A stretch of 64,000 nucleotides of DNA from Limnohabitans sp. T6-20 (GCF_003063505.1 NZ_NERW01000003.1:62001-126000), one strand, 5' to 3'. Positions 21,946-32,172 are shown, numbered from the stretch's first letter. Numbers and translations are program-made. The notes: generated by a model from the letters alone, not told the origin.

Positions 21946-22506
21946 TCAAACCGCCATGATCTCTTGTTCTTTGGCGGTCACCAACTGATCGATCTCGGTC
22001 ATCCGCTTGTCGGTCAATTTCTGCACATCGGCTTCTGCGCGCTTTTGGTCGTCTTCCGAGACCTCTTTGTCCTTGACCAGCTTTTTAACCGACTCGTTGG
22101 CGTCACGGCGCAAGTTGCGAATGGCAATCTTGGCGCTCTCACCTTCGGTACGGGCCAACTTGGTCATTTCCTTGCGACGCTCTTCGCTCATCGCGGGCAT
22201 GGGCACGCGGATCAATTCGCCCAAAGACGCCGGATTCAAACCCAGTTCGCTTTCGCGTATGGCTTTTTCAATCTTCGCGGCCATGCTTTTTTCCCATGGC
22301 TGGACGCTGATCGTGCGCGAATCCATCAAGGACACGTTGGCCACTTGCGACAAGGGCACCAGTGAGCCGTAGTAATCGACATGAATGGTGTCGAGCAAAG
22401 CAGGGTTGGCACGACCTGTGCGGATGCGTGTCAGGTTGTTTTTGAAAGCCGCAATGGATTGCTCCATTTTGGTTTCGGTTGTTTTTTTGATGTCTGCAAT
22501 CGTCAT
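21946..22506 (-). CDS. frr: Ribosome recycling factor
   Basis: Frr splits post-termination ribosomes together with EF-G. The 186-residue length and sequence are typical: [13 protein letters not shown] near residue 27, [17 protein letters not shown] near 67, and a long C-terminal helix [20 protein letters not shown]. It lies 24 bases after pyrH on the same strand in the conserved rpsB-tsf-pyrH-frr set. It is followed by a strong terminator instead of uppS. Confidence 0.98.
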   Translation of the reverse strand: MTIADIKKTTETKMEQSIAAFKNNLTRIRTGRANPALLDTIHVDYYGSLVPLSQVANVSLMDSRTISVQPWEKSMAAKIEKAIRESELGLNPASLGELIRVPMPAMSEERRKEMTKLARTEGESAKIAIRNLRRDANESVKKLVKDKEVSEDDQKRAEADVQKLTDKRMTEIDQLVTAKEQEIMAV

Positions 22507-22530
22507 GAAGTTCTCCTCGTCAGAACAGGC

Positions 22531-23253
22531 TCAAGCGTGAACCAGCGTACCTTCGTCTTCACCCAAAACCACGCGTTTCAAAGCGCCGTTCTTGATGATC
22601 GAAAACACCTTGATGGGCAATTTTTGATCGCGGCACAAAGCAAACGCCGTGGCATCCATGATGCCCAAGTTGCGTGAAATGGCTTCGTCAAAGCTGATTT
22701 CGCTGTAGCGGGTCGCCAAAGGGTCTTTTTTGGGATCAGCCGAGTAAACCCCATCCACTTTGGTCGCCTTGAGAACCATTTCAGCGCCGATCTCGGCACC
22801 CCGCAAAGCGGCTGCTGTGTCTGTGGTGAAAAACGGATTGCCCGTTCCCGCCGCAAACACCACCACTTTGCCCTCTTCCAGGTATTGCAAAGCTTTGGGG
22901 CGAACATAAGGCTCGACCACCTGGTCAATGCCAATCGCCGACATGACACGGGCCGTCAAGCCCGCCTTGTCCATCGCATCGGCCAAAGCCAAAGAGTTCA
23001 TGACCGTGGCCAACATGCCCATGTAATCGGCTGTGGCACGGTCCATGCCCACCGAACCGCCAGCCACACCCCTGAAGATGTTGCCACCGCCAATGACCAC
23101 CGCCACCTGTACACCCAAGCGGGTGACTTCGGCGATTTCTTCGGCCATGCGCACGATGGTGGCACGGTTGATGCCAAAAGCATCATCCCCCATCAGGGCT
23201 TCGCCCGACAGCTTGAGCAAAATGCGCTTAAAGGCTGGCTTGGCTGAAGACAT
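22531..23253 (-). CDS. pyrH: Uridylate kinase
   Basis: PyrH phosphorylates UMP to UDP in the cytoplasm. This hexameric amino-acid-kinase-family enzyme is regulated by GTP and UTP. The blocks are [15 protein letters not shown] near residue 11, [11 protein letters not shown] near 52, and [19 protein letters not shown] near 135. The ATG at 23253 (240 residues) has AAGGAG six bases upstream, so a longer opening from 23274 is rejected. It is placed between tsf and frr as usual. Confidence 0.97.
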   Translation of the reverse strand: MSSAKPAFKRILLKLSGEALMGDDAFGINRATIVRMAEEIAEVTRLGVQVAVVIGGGNIFRGVAGGSVGMDRATADYMGMLATVMNSLALADAMDKAGLTARVMSAIGIDQVVEPYVRPKALQYLEEGKVVVFAAGTGNPFFTTDTAAALRGAEIGAEMVLKATKVDGVYSADPKKDPLATRYSEISFDEAISRNLGIMDATAFALCRDQKLPIKVFSIIKNGALKRVVLGEDEGTLVHA

Positions 23254-23312
23254 GATGGGCTCCTTGAATATCAATGTGGACGATGGAATGGCAACTCAGC
23301 AGTTGAATGAAC

Positions 23313-24206
23313 TCAGGCTGCGCCTTGAGCAGCAGCCACTTGGGCAGCCACTTCAGCGGCGAAGTCGTCAACCTTCTTCTCAATGCCTTCACCGACCACG
23401 TACAAAGTGAATGCTTTCACGGTTGTACCAGCGGCCTTGAGCATTTGCTCCACAGTCTGCTTGTCGTTCTTGACGAAAGACTGGTTGAACAAAGACACTT
23501 CTTTCAGGTATTTCTGAACAGAGCCTTCGACCATTTTGGTCACGATGTCTGCAGGCTTGCCCGACTCAGCAGCTTTGGCAGCAGCCACTGAACGCTCTTT
23601 TTCGATCAATTCGGCTGGCACTTCAGCGCTGGTCAAAGACACAGGCTTCATGGCGGCCACGTGCATGGCGACGTCTTTGGCGGCTGTTTCGTCACCTTCG
23701 AACTCGACCAACACGCCAATGCGGGTGCCGTGCAAATAATTGGCAATCTTGGCACCACCAGCTGCGCGCTTGAAGCGGCGGAAGCTCATGTTTTCGCCGA
23801 TCTTGCCAATCAGGCCTTTGCGCACTTCTTCCAATGTGGGGCCAAAGCCGTCTTGGCTGTAAGGCAACTCGCCCAATGCAGCGATGTCGGCTGGGTTGTG
23901 CTCAGCGACCAGCTTGGCAGCGGCGTTGGCCAAGGCCAGGAAGCTGTCGTTCTTGGTCACGAAATCGGTTTCGCAGTTGACTTCGATCATGGCGCCTGTG
24001 GTGCCATTGACAAAACTGGTCACGACGCCTTCGGCGGTCACGCGCGAAGCGGCCTTGCCAGCCTTGGTACCCAGCTTGACGCGCAACAACTCTTCAGCTT
24101 TGGCCATATCGCCTTCGGCTTCGGTCAATGCTTTTTTGCACTCCATCATGGGGGCGTCGGTTTTTGCGCGCAGTTCAGCGACCATGCTTGCGGTAATTGC
24201 AGCCAT
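23313..24206 (-). CDS. tsf: Translation elongation factor Ts
   Basis: EF-Ts exchanges GDP for GTP on EF-Tu. The 297-residue protein starts with the UBA-like [20 protein letters not shown], contains the core motif [11 protein letters not shown] near residue 80 that contacts the EF-Tu nucleotide site, and has the dimerisation and C-terminal modules. GGAG precedes the ATG. An intrinsic terminator upstream separates it partly from rpsB, as in other bacteria, where it tunes the S2 to EF-Ts ratio. Confidence 0.97.
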   Translation of the reverse strand: MAAITASMVAELRAKTDAPMMECKKALTEAEGDMAKAEELLRVKLGTKAGKAASRVTAEGVVTSFVNGTTGAMIEVNCETDFVTKNDSFLALANAAAKLVAEHNPADIAALGELPYSQDGFGPTLEEVRKGLIGKIGENMSFRRFKRAAGGAKIANYLHGTRIGVLVEFEGDETAAKDVAMHVAAMKPVSLTSAEVPAELIEKERSVAAAKAAESGKPADIVTKMVEGSVQKYLKEVSLFNQSFVKNDKQTVEQMLKAAGTTVKAFTLYVVGEGIEKKVDDFAAEVAAQVAAAQGAA

Positions 24207-24240
24207 TTGATTTCTCCGTATTCAGTCTAAAAGTCAGATT

Positions 24241-24267
24241 AAAAAAAAGGGGCCACAAAGCCCCTTT
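24241..24267 (-). terminator. Intrinsic terminator/attenuator between rpsB and tsf
   Basis: On the minus strand AAAGGGGC pairs with GCCCCTTT around a six-base loop and runs into a tract of Ts. It ends 34 bases upstream of the tsf ATG. A partial terminator at this junction is known in other proteobacteria. Confidence 0.8.
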
Positions 24268-24284
24268 CATCGAGTCTTGGGAAC

Positions 24285-25034
24285 TCAGGCAGAAGCGTTG
24301 GCTTCTTCGACGAATTCGTCAGCACCTTCGGTCACAGCCTTGACCACGTCGTTGACCGCATTGGCGCGGCCTTCGATGATGGCGTCAGCGATGCCACGGG
24401 CGTACAAAGCCACGGCCTTGGCCGAGTCGTCGTTGCCGGGGATGATGTAGTCGATGCCTTCTGGCGAGTGGTTGGAGTCCACCACACCGATCAATGGGAT
24501 ACCCAATTTCTTGGCTTCCGAGATGGCGATTTTGTGGTAACCGACGTCGATCACGAAAATCGCATCAGGCAAAGCAGCCATGTCCTGGATGCCACCGATG
24601 TCTTTTTCGAGCTTTTCCATCTCGCGCTTGAACATCAGTTGTTCTTTTTTGCTCAGGCTGTCGAGGCCGACTTCTTGCTGAGCCTTCATGTCCTTCAGAC
24701 GCTTGATCGAGGTCTTGACGGTTTTGAAGTTGGTCAGCATGCCGCCCAACCAGCGCTGGTCGACGAAAGGAACGCCAGCGCGCTGGGCTTCAGCAGCCAC
24801 CATCTCGCGGGCTTGACGCTTGGTGCCGACCATCAGGATCGTGCCACGGTTGGCAGACAACTGCTTGGCAAACTTGATCGCATCCTGGAACATCGGCAGC
24901 GATTTTTCCAGGTTGATGATGTGAATTTTGTTGCGGTGACCGAAGATGAAGGGAGCCATCTTGGGGTTCCAGAAGCGGGTTTGGTGACCAAAGTGGACAC
25001 CGGCTTCCAGCATTTCGCGCATGGTAACGGACAT
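24285..25034 (-). CDS. rpsB: 30S ribosomal protein S2
   Basis: S2 is a late-assembling 30S protein. The 249-residue sequence begins [20 protein letters not shown], with the family block [20 protein letters not shown] and a coiled coil ([17 protein letters not shown]). [19 protein letters not shown] and [15 protein letters not shown] are in the C-terminal half. The ATG at 25034 has GGAG nine bases upstream; the longer in-frame opening at 25073 lacks support. A strong extended -10 lies about 175 bases upstream, giving a long leader where S2 autoregulation could act. Confidence 0.97.
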   Translation of the reverse strand: MSVTMREMLEAGVHFGHQTRFWNPKMAPFIFGHRNKIHIINLEKSLPMFQDAIKFAKQLSANRGTILMVGTKRQAREMVAAEAQRAGVPFVDQRWLGGMLTNFKTVKTSIKRLKDMKAQQEVGLDSLSKKEQLMFKREMEKLEKDIGGIQDMAALPDAIFVIDVGYHKIAISEAKKLGIPLIGVVDSNHSPEGIDYIIPGNDDSAKAVALYARGIADAIIEGRANAVNDVVKAVTEGADEFVEEANASA

Positions 25035-25206
25035 AGTAAATACTCCAAAGGTTGAGTCTAAAATCCAGTCCACTGATCGAGCTTGCCATCAAGACAAGCG
25101 CAACACCTTGATGGGACTGGTTTGCGGATGTGCGCTGTTGACCTGAATCACTGCATTTTGAATAAGACACTCAAAAGACAGTACCCAAGCTGTACAAAGC
25201 CTTAGG
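25035..25206 (-). promoter_or_regulatory. rpsB leader region
   Basis: About 165 bases lie between the predicted transcription start near 25200 and the rpsB ATG with no open gene. S2 represses its own operon through the leader in enterobacteria. I cannot match a specific conserved structure here, so regulation is inferred from length and position. Confidence 0.4.
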
Positions 25207-25215
25207 ATTATAGCA
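25207..25215 (-). promoter_or_regulatory. Extended -10 promoter of rpsB-tsf
   Basis: TGC-TATAAT on the minus strand is a perfect extended -10 element. No good -35 is visible at 17 bp, which suits an extended -10 promoter. It lies 32 bases from the divergent amidase start. Confidence 0.7.
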
Positions 25216-25246
25216 TCCTGACTTTGCTCTACCGAGGCACTTCCCC

Positions 25247-26602
25247 ATGAAAGCCGACTTGATTGCCACCCGGCAAAGCCTGATTGAAGGCAAAAGCCAC
25301 CCCTTGGACACGGCAGAAGCCTGCTTGGATGCCGCCCAAAGTTCGGCCTGCCAACACGCCTTCCTTCAAATCACCCCCGAAACCCTCAGAAAAACCGCCA
25401 GCCAGCCCGCCATTGCCGGGCAAGCCTTGGCGGGTTTGGCGGTTTCGGTCAAAGATTTGTTTGACATCGAGGGGCAAGTCACTGCGGCAGGCTCGATGGT
25501 GCTGCAAAACCAGTCCCCTGCCCAACAAGATGCGCCCGCCATTGCGCGCCTGCGCGCCGCAGGAGCAGGCTTCATTGGCCGCACCAACATGGTTGAATTC
25601 GCTTTTTCAGGGGTCGGCATCAACCCCCACCATGGCACGCCTGCGGCCTGGGACGCCCTGACAGGCCGACCGGTGGGTGACAAGCATGCGCCACGCATTC
25701 CGGGTGGCTCCAGCTCGGGTGCGGCCACCTCGGTCGCCACGGGTGCCGCCTTTATCGGTTTGGGCTCCGACACAGGCGGCTCCATCCGCATTCCCGCTGC
25801 ACTGAATGGCATCGTCGGCTTCAAAAACACCGCCCGGCGCGTGCCCACGCAAGGCGCCATTCCCCTGTCCACCACACTGGACACCGTCTGCGCCATGACC
25901 CGCACGGTGCGGGACACCGTTTTGGCGCACGAAATTTTATCGGGCAGGAAAGTCCCCCAAGCCCATAAACCCTTGTCGAGCTACCGCTTGGCCATCGTGC
26001 AAAGCGTGATGCAAGACGGCATGGACAGCACGGTGAGCCATGCTTTTGAACGCAGCTTGGCGGCTTTGCGTGCGGCGGGAGCCCAAATCCAGGAAATTCC
26101 CCTGCGGGAACTGCTGGAAATCGGCCCCATGATGGCCACAGGGGGCTTCAGCCCAGCCGAGAGTTTTGCCTGGCACCGTGACTTGCTTGCCAAGGATGGC
26201 GACCAATATGACCCTCGAGTGGCCCAACGCATTCAGCGGGGTGCCCAAATGGCCGCCCATGAATACATCCACTTGCTCAGCGCGCGCGCCAACTGGATTG
26301 CCCGGGTAGAGGCCGCTTTGCAAGGGTATGACGCGGTCCTCTCGCCCACCTTGCCCATCACGGGTCCCTGCCTGAGCGACGTCGCACCTGGCCCTGAACG
26401 AGATGCCGAATTTTTTCGGGTCAACGCCCTGCTGCTGCGCAACCCCAGCGCCATCAACACACTCGACGGTTGCGCCATTTCCCTGCCCTGCCATGCCCCC
26501 GGTGAACTGCCGGTCGGGTTAATGGCCTGGCATACCGCCATGCACGACGACACCATTCTTCAACTGGCCCTGCTGCTGGAGCCCATTTTGCAAACGCATT
26601 GA
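25247..26602 (+). CDS. Amidase-signature hydrolase
   Basis: A 451-residue amidase-signature enzyme hydrolysing an unidentified amide. The Ser-cisSer-Lys triad is visible: lysine in LAVSVKDLFD near residue 67, the glycine/serine stretch PGGSSSGAATSVA near 153, and the nucleophile region GSDTGGSIRIPAALNG near 175. GatA of the tRNA amidotransferase shares these motifs, but no gatB or gatC is adjacent and the length and C-terminus fit a stand-alone amidase. It starts 5' of the NAD(P)HX repair gene, with five bases between the genes, so the two are probably co-transcribed. No substrate can be proposed. Confidence 0.88.
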   Translation: MKADLIATRQSLIEGKSHPLDTAEACLDAAQSSACQHAFLQITPETLRKTASQPAIAGQALAGLAVSVKDLFDIEGQVTAAGSMVLQNQSPAQQDAPAIARLRAAGAGFIGRTNMVEFAFSGVGINPHHGTPAAWDALTGRPVGDKHAPRIPGGSSSGAATSVATGAAFIGLGSDTGGSIRIPAALNGIVGFKNTARRVPTQGAIPLSTTLDTVCAMTRTVRDTVLAHEILSGRKVPQAHKPLSSYRLAIVQSVMQDGMDSTVSHAFERSLAALRAAGAQIQEIPLRELLEIGPMMATGGFSPAESFAWHRDLLAKDGDQYDPRVAQRIQRGAQMAAHEYIHLLSARANWIARVEAALQGYDAVLSPTLPITGPCLSDVAPGPERDAEFFRVNALLLRNPSAINTLDGCAISLPCHAPGELPVGLMAWHTAMHDDTILQLALLLEPILQTH

Positions 26603-26607
26603 ACACC

Positions 26608-28098
26608 ATGCAAAGACTGTCCTGCACATCGGCCTGGCCCGTCCATGGGCGAGAGGGCATTCAAACACTGGAAGCGCAACTTCAGGCCTGCAGCCCGATA
26701 CCCCTGATGGCCAAAGCAGGTTTGGCCACCGCCCAGCTGGCTTTGGCCGTAGCACCTCATGCCCAGCGAATCTGGGTGGCGGCAGGCCCCGGCAACAACG
26801 GCGGCGACGGGCTGGAAGCCGCCATGCACTTGCACCAGTGGGGCAAAGAGGTCAAGGTCAGCCTGCTGGGACAAGCTCAAAACCTGCCTGCCGACGCCCA
26901 TGCCGCATGGCAAAGGGCGAAGGCCGCAGGCGTTCAGATCACATCGCAACGGCCTGCTGGCTGGTTGGAAGACATGGGGCCTTTGGACTTGTGCATCGAT
27001 GCACTGTTGGGCATGGGTGCCTCCCGCCCACTCAGCCCCGAGATGCAAGCCTGGGTGCAAGCCCTCAACCGATGCCCCGCCCAAGTGCTGGCCATCGATC
27101 TACCCACGGGTCTGAACCCCGAGTCCGGGCAACTTTTGGGCGACGCCTCGGACACTGCCTTGCTGGTGCAAGCCGATCACACCCTCAGCTTCATCGCCGT
27201 CAAACCCGGACTCTTCATGGGCCATGGCCGCGACGCATGCGGCGACATCTGGCTGGACCGTTTGGGTTTTCAGGAAGGCGCGAATGCGCCCTCGCCTCTG
27301 GCTTGGCTCAACGACCGCAAACCCCGCCCCGGCAAAACCCACGCCAGCCACAAAGGCAGCCATGGCGATGTGGCCGTCATCGGCGGCGAGCCCATGGCCG
27401 CGCACGGCATGGGCATGGCAGGGGCTGCCGTTTTGGCGGCCACCGCCGCTCTGCGCGCGGGTGCAGGACGCGTCATCTTGAGCTTGCTCTCGGGGCAAGC
27501 CACAGACAACGCACCGCCAGACCTGATGCAGCGCAATTGGCGGCAGCTCGATCTGGCGCAACTGCATGTGGTTTGCGGTTGCGGCGGGGGACAAGACGTG
27601 CAGGCCGTTATCCCCGAGGTCTTGCAACGCAGCGCCCAATTGGTGCTGGATGCCGATGGCCTGAACGCCGTTGCCCAAGACGAGCGCTTGCAACACTTGC
27701 TGCAGCAGCGTGCCAGCGGACACCCCACCGTGATCACCCCCCACCCACTGGAAGCTGCTCGGCTGTTAAAAATCAGCACAACTCAAGTGCAAAAAGACCG
27801 CCTGAAAGCAGCGCAGGACTTGATGAGTTTGTTTCGCTGCACCGTGGTGCTGAAGGGCTCAGGCACGGTCATCGCAGCGCCAGGGCAAACACCCCGCATC
27901 AACACCTCGGGCAATGGCCGACTGGCCACTGGCGGGACAGGTGATGTGCTCGCGGGTCTGATCGGTGCCCGCATGGCCCAAGGCCTGAGTGCTTTTGACG
28001 CCGCCTGCTCGGCCGTCGCACAACACGGTCAAGTGGCCAATGATTGGCCAGAAAATCAGGCCCTGACGGCCAGCGACCTGGCGCAGCACTTGGCTTGA
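26608..28098 (+). CDS. nnr: Bifunctional NAD(P)HX epimerase / ADP-dependent NAD(P)HX dehydratase
   Basis: This repairs hydrated NAD(P)H. The N-terminal YjeF_N epimerase domain (to about residue 215) has the GPGNNGGDGLEAAMHL loop and IDLPTGLNPESG. The C-terminal ribokinase-like dehydratase domain has GSHGDVAVIGG near 250, a substrate block VITPHPLEAARLL near 380, and NTSGNGRLATGGTGDVLAG near 435. 496 residues match the fused bacterial form. The ATG at 26608 is used; an upstream TTG at 26599 overlaps the amidase stop. A strong terminator follows the stop. Confidence 0.94.
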   Translation: MQRLSCTSAWPVHGREGIQTLEAQLQACSPIPLMAKAGLATAQLALAVAPHAQRIWVAAGPGNNGGDGLEAAMHLHQWGKEVKVSLLGQAQNLPADAHAAWQRAKAAGVQITSQRPAGWLEDMGPLDLCIDALLGMGASRPLSPEMQAWVQALNRCPAQVLAIDLPTGLNPESGQLLGDASDTALLVQADHTLSFIAVKPGLFMGHGRDACGDIWLDRLGFQEGANAPSPLAWLNDRKPRPGKTHASHKGSHGDVAVIGGEPMAAHGMGMAGAAVLAATAALRAGAGRVILSLLSGQATDNAPPDLMQRNWRQLDLAQLHVVCGCGGGQDVQAVIPEVLQRSAQLVLDADGLNAVAQDERLQHLLQQRASGHPTVITPHPLEAARLLKISTTQVQKDRLKAAQDLMSLFRCTVVLKGSGTVIAAPGQTPRINTSGNGRLATGGTGDVLAGLIGARMAQGLSAFDAACSAVAQHGQVANDWPENQALTASDLAQHLA

Positions 28099-28107
28099 AA
28101 AACAAAA

Positions 28108-28134
28108 AGCCAGACGCGAACGTCTGGCTTTTTT
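28108..28134 (+). terminator. Intrinsic terminator after nnr
   Basis: AGCCAGACG pairs with CGTCTGGCT around CGAA and is followed by a T run. An A run on the other side of the stem means it can also stop transcription from rnr on the minus strand. Confidence 0.9.
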
Positions 28135-28196
28135 ATGGCAGTCAGCTGGCGCATGCCACCTGCATCACTGAAAAAAGACCCTTTTAGGCCCAGCCA

Positions 28197-30440
28197 TCAA
28201 CGGCGGGGCTTGGTCGTCCGGGGTCCTTTTTTCTTGGCGGCAGCCTTTTTCACAGAAGACTTGAGGGCCTGGATCGGCGAACGGTTGCGCTCTGCATCGG
28301 CCAAACGCCGATCCGAGGAACTGTGCTTTTTGCCTCGTCCAGCCTCGTGGGGTGAAGGCATGCCCTTGTCTCGCATGGCGCGCGGCACCAAATCGTCACC
28401 CGGATGCACCAAGCGGAAGTCGATTTTCCGGCCATCCAGATCCACCCGGCTGACCTGCACCTGCACCCGGCTGCCAATGGCATAACGGATGCCCGTGCGC
28501 TCACCGCGCAGCTCCTGGCGCAGCTCGTCAAAGCGGAAATATTCGCCACCCAGCTCGGTGATGTGCACCAGCCCCTCCACATACAAAGAGTCCAGGGTCA
28601 CGAAGATGCCGAAGCTGGTGGCGGCGGAAACCACGCCACCGTACTCTTCACCCAAATGCTCGCGCATGTATTTGCACTTGAGCCAGGCTTCCACATCACG
28701 GCTGGCCTCGTCGGCCCGGCGCTCGTTAGCACTGCAGTGCAAGCCCGCAGCTTCCCAGGCCCGCTGGTCGGCGGCCGACATGCGCACGCGCGGGGCTTGA
28801 GACTCGGGCGAATCGCCTTTGGCGGCGCGGCTTTTCTCCAACCGTTTGCTGAGTTTGGCGTGCGCCTCGCCCGGCACCGGCAAGCTGGGCAACGTATATT
28901 TGCGACCCAACAAAATCGACTTGATGACGCGGTGCACCAATAAATCGGGGTAGCGCCGGATGGGGCTGGTGAAGTGGGTGTAAGCCTCGTAGGCCAAGCC
29001 AAAGTGACCGCTGTTCACCGGGGTGTAAATGGCCTGCTGCATCGAGCGCAGCAGCATGGTGTGGATCTGCTGCGCATCCGGGCGGTCCTTGGTCGCTTGC
29101 GCGATTTTCTGGAACTCGCTGGTGTGCGGCTCGTCGCTGATGCTCAAGCCCAGACCCAAGGCCTTGAGGTAATTGCGCAGGATGTCCTTTTTCTCGGCCG
29201 TGGGGCCTTCGTGCACCCGGAACAAACCGGGGTGCTTGCCCTGTTGAATGAAGTCGGCGCTGCAGACGTTGGCCGCCAGCATGGCTTCTTCGATCAGGCG
29301 GTGGGCCTCGTTGCGCACACGCGGCACGATTTTTTCAATGCGGCCACTTTCGTCGCACACGATCTGTGTTTCGGTGGTTTCAAAATCCACCGCACCGCGC
29401 ACCGCACGCGAAGCCAGCAAGGCTTTGTACACGTCCTGCAAATTCATCAGGTCGGTAACGCGTTCCTTGCGCTTGGCCGCCTCCGGCCCACGGGTGTTGG
29501 CCAAAATCGCCGCCACCTCGGTGTAGGTGAAGCGCGCATGGCTGTGCATCACCGCAGGGTAAAACTGGTAGGCATGCACATCGCCCTTGGCATTGACCAG
29601 CATGTCGCAGACCATGCACAAGCGGTCCACATCCGGATTCAAAGAGCACAAGCCGTTGGACAACTTTTCCGGCAGCATCGGAATGACTCTGCGCGGGAAA
29701 TACACACTGGTGGCACGGTCATAAGCGTCAATGTCGATGTCGCTGCCTGTTTGCACATAGTGGCTCACATCGGCAATCGCCACCAGCAAACGCCAGCCTT
29801 TGCCACGGCCCACTTTGGCGGGTTCGCAATACACCGCATCGTCGAAGTCGCGGGCGTCTTCCCCGTCGATCGTGACCAAAGGCACATCGCGCAAATCCAC
29901 CCGGTCCTTGCGGTCCTTGGCCAGCACCTTGTCGGGCAAGCCCTTGGCTTGCTCTATGCACCCGGCAGAAAATTCGTGTGGCACGCTGTACTTGCGCACT
30001 GCAATCTCGATCTCCATGCCCGGGTCGTCAATTTCGCCCAACACTTCTTTCACGCGGCCCACGGGTTGCCCAAACAAGGCAGGTGGCTCGGTCAATTCAA
30101 CCACCACCACCTGGCCCGGCTTGGCCGTGCCGGTTGCGCCCTTGGGAATCATCACGTCCTGGCCGTAGCGCTTGTCTTCGGGCGCAACCAGCCACAAGCC
30201 ACCTTCGTGTAACAAGCGGCCAATGATCGGCTGCTCTGGTCGTTCAACGATCTCGACCACGCGCCCTTCAGGGCGACCTTTGCGGTCCTGACGCACGATG
30301 CAAACCTTGACACGGTCTTTGTGCAACACCGCACGCATCTCGTTGGAGGACAGGTAAATGTCCGCCTCACCATCGTCGCGGATCAAAAATCCATGACCAT
30401 CACGGTGACCTTGAACACTGCCAACAATTTCTTCCAGCAT
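28197..30440 (-). CDS. rnr: Ribonuclease R
   Basis: RNase R is a processive 3'-5' exoribonuclease that degrades structured RNA. The protein has the cold-shock domain start SVQGHRDGHGFLIRDD, the RNB catalytic block TIDGEDARDFDDAVYCEP near residue 200 with the metal-binding aspartates, and TSPIRRYPDLLVHRVI near 510. An S1 domain follows, then a basic, low-complexity tail ending KKGPRTTKPRR. The N-terminal helix-turn-helix domain of E. coli RNase R is missing. I use the ATG at 30440 (747 residues); a TTG at 30473 would add 11 residues. It is divergent from tRNA-Leu with almost overlapping promoter regions. Confidence 0.93.
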   Translation of the reverse strand: MLEEIVGSVQGHRDGHGFLIRDDGEADIYLSSNEMRAVLHKDRVKVCIVRQDRKGRPEGRVVEIVERPEQPIIGRLLHEGGLWLVAPEDKRYGQDVMIPKGATGTAKPGQVVVVELTEPPALFGQPVGRVKEVLGEIDDPGMEIEIAVRKYSVPHEFSAGCIEQAKGLPDKVLAKDRKDRVDLRDVPLVTIDGEDARDFDDAVYCEPAKVGRGKGWRLLVAIADVSHYVQTGSDIDIDAYDRATSVYFPRRVIPMLPEKLSNGLCSLNPDVDRLCMVCDMLVNAKGDVHAYQFYPAVMHSHARFTYTEVAAILANTRGPEAAKRKERVTDLMNLQDVYKALLASRAVRGAVDFETTETQIVCDESGRIEKIVPRVRNEAHRLIEEAMLAANVCSADFIQQGKHPGLFRVHEGPTAEKKDILRNYLKALGLGLSISDEPHTSEFQKIAQATKDRPDAQQIHTMLLRSMQQAIYTPVNSGHFGLAYEAYTHFTSPIRRYPDLLVHRVIKSILLGRKYTLPSLPVPGEAHAKLSKRLEKSRAAKGDSPESQAPRVRMSAADQRAWEAAGLHCSANERRADEASRDVEAWLKCKYMREHLGEEYGGVVSAATSFGIFVTLDSLYVEGLVHITELGGEYFRFDELRQELRGERTGIRYAIGSRVQVQVSRVDLDGRKIDFRLVHPGDDLVPRAMRDKGMPSPHEAGRGKKHSSSDRRLADAERNRSPIQALKSSVKKAAAKKKGPRTTKPRR

Positions 30441-30468
30441 CGCGCTGGGTTGAGCTACTTTTTTGATA

Positions 30469-30474
30469 TACAAT
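30469..30474 (+). promoter_or_regulatory. Probable -10 box of tRNA-Leu
   Basis: TACAAT lies 18 bases before the mature tRNA start, with a T-rich stretch upstream. The -35 is not clear. The opposite strand of the same segment reads TATATC and may serve rnr. Confidence 0.45.
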
Positions 30475-30491
30475 CCTTTTATTCCTGAGGC

Positions 30492-30576
<85 letters not shown>

Positions 30577-30610
30577 ATCTTATCCAATAAGATAAGTTAA
30601 AAACACAACA

Positions 30611-30640
30611 AGCCGTTGATTTCTGATCAACGGCTTTTTT
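30611..30640 (+). terminator. Intrinsic terminator after tRNA-Leu
   Basis: AGCCGTTGAT pairs with ATCAACGGCT around TTCTG, followed by a run of Ts. It lies 34 bases after the tRNA and before the convergent end of rimO. Confidence 0.9.
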
Positions 30641-30717
30641 GTTGCCCGCTTCAAAGCCGCAGACAACACGGCGCATGCCGACAGCCCTAAGGCCGCTCAG
30701 CATGGCACCGAAGCACA

Positions 30718-32115
30718 TCAAACCGGAACCCCCACCAAATCGTGGCCCTCGACGCTCACAATGCGTGCGCGTGTGAACTCACCCACCTTGAGCGTCTTGC
30801 TCAATTTCTCGGGTGGCAACAAACGCACCACACCGTCGATCTCGGGCGCATCGCCAAAACTGCGACCCACACCACCACGGCGACCCATGGCCGGAGCCGA
30901 GTCCACCAAAACCTGCATGGTGGAACCGACTCGCTGCTGCAAACGCGCAATCGACACCTCTTCGGCCACCGCCATGAAGCGGGCTCGACGCTCCTCGCGC
31001 AAGGCTTCGGGCAACATGCCAGGCAACTCGTTGGCCGTGGCCCCTTTTACCGGGCTGTAGGCAAAGCAACCTGCGCGGTCAATTTGCGCTTCACGCAAGA
31101 AGTCCAGCAAGTGCGCAAACTCTTCTTCTGTTTCGCCCGGAAAACCGGCAATGAAGGTGCTGCGAATGACCAGCTCGGGGCACAGTTCCCGCCAGCGCTG
31201 GATGCGCTCCAGGTTTTTCTCGCCGCTGGCCGGACGCTTCATGCGCTTGAGCACATCGGGGTGGCTGTGCTGGAAAGGCACATCCAGGTACGGCAACACC
31301 AGGCCCTGCGCCATCAGGGGAATGATGTCGTCCACACTCGGGTAGGGGTAAACGTAGTGCAAGCGCACCCAGGCGTCGTGCTCGCGGGCCATCTCGCCCA
31401 GCGTCTGAACCAGCTCCAGCATGCGGGTTTTAACCGGCTTGCCGTCCCAAAAACCGGTGCGGTATTTCACATCCACGCCATAGGCCGAGGTGTCCTGGCT
31501 GATGACCAGCAGCTCTTTCACGCCGCCTTCAAAAAGCGCTTTGGCTTCTTTCAGCACATCGCCAATCGGGCGCGAGACCAGGTCGCCGCGCATGGACGGG
31601 ATGATGCAAAACGTGCAGCGGTGGTTGCAGCCTTCGCTGATTTTCAAATACGCATAGTGGCGCGGCGTGAGCTTGAGGCCCGCTTCGCCAAAACCGCCGG
31701 GCACCAGATCGAGAAACGGGTCGTGGGGTTTGGGCAAATGGGTGTGCACCGCGTCCATCACCTCTTGCGTGGCGTGAGGGCCGGTCACGGCCAGCACGCT
31801 GGGATGCATTTCAAGGACCATGTTGCCACCGCCCTCGCCTGTTTTGGCTCCCAGGCAACCGGTCACAATCACTTTGCCGTTCTCATTCAGGGCTTCGGCA
31901 ATCGTGTCCAGGCTTTCCTTGATGGCTTCGTCGATGAAGCCGCAGGTGTTGACGATGACCAGGTCAGCGCCTTCAAAAGTTTTGGAAGTTTGGTAACCCT
32001 CGGCGCTCAATTGCGTCAGGATCAGCTCGGAATCGGTCAGCGCCTTGGGGCAGCCGAGGCTCACAAAACCCACTTTGGGGGTCGAGAGGGGGGCAGTTGC
32101 AGTCATTTCACTCAT
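30718..32115 (-). CDS. rimO: Ribosomal protein S12 methylthiotransferase
   Basis: RimO is a radical-SAM enzyme that adds a methylthio group to the conserved aspartate of ribosomal protein S12. The N-terminal UPF0004 domain has [16 protein letters not shown] and [16 protein letters not shown]. The radical-SAM cluster motif is CNHRCTFC near residue 155, with [11 protein letters not shown] after it. A TRAM domain closes the C-terminus. LGCPK and the length (465 residues) favour RimO over MiaB. I use the ATG at 32115; the ATG at 32106 is also possible. It is the usual neighbour of phaR. Confidence 0.95.
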   Translation of the reverse strand: MSEMTATAPLSTPKVGFVSLGCPKALTDSELILTQLSAEGYQTSKTFEGADLVIVNTCGFIDEAIKESLDTIAEALNENGKVIVTGCLGAKTGEGGGNMVLEMHPSVLAVTGPHATQEVMDAVHTHLPKPHDPFLDLVPGGFGEAGLKLTPRHYAYLKISEGCNHRCTFCIIPSMRGDLVSRPIGDVLKEAKALFEGGVKELLVISQDTSAYGVDVKYRTGFWDGKPVKTRMLELVQTLGEMAREHDAWVRLHYVYPYPSVDDIIPLMAQGLVLPYLDVPFQHSHPDVLKRMKRPASGEKNLERIQRWRELCPELVIRSTFIAGFPGETEEEFAHLLDFLREAQIDRAGCFAYSPVKGATANELPGMLPEALREERRARFMAVAEEVSIARLQQRVGSTMQVLVDSAPAMGRRGGVGRSFGDAPEIDGVVRLLPPEKLSKTLKVGEFTRARIVSVEGHDLVGVPV

Positions 32116-32172
32116 GCCCCCATTGTCCCCGCAAAAACGACCGCGTTGTGACAAAAGGGCATGAAGCGTCCT

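Noticed and set aside
25247-26602. GatA subunit of the Asp/Glu-tRNA amidotransferase
   Set aside because: It shares the amidase signature, but no gatB or gatC is adjacent and the C-terminal part fits a stand-alone amidase.
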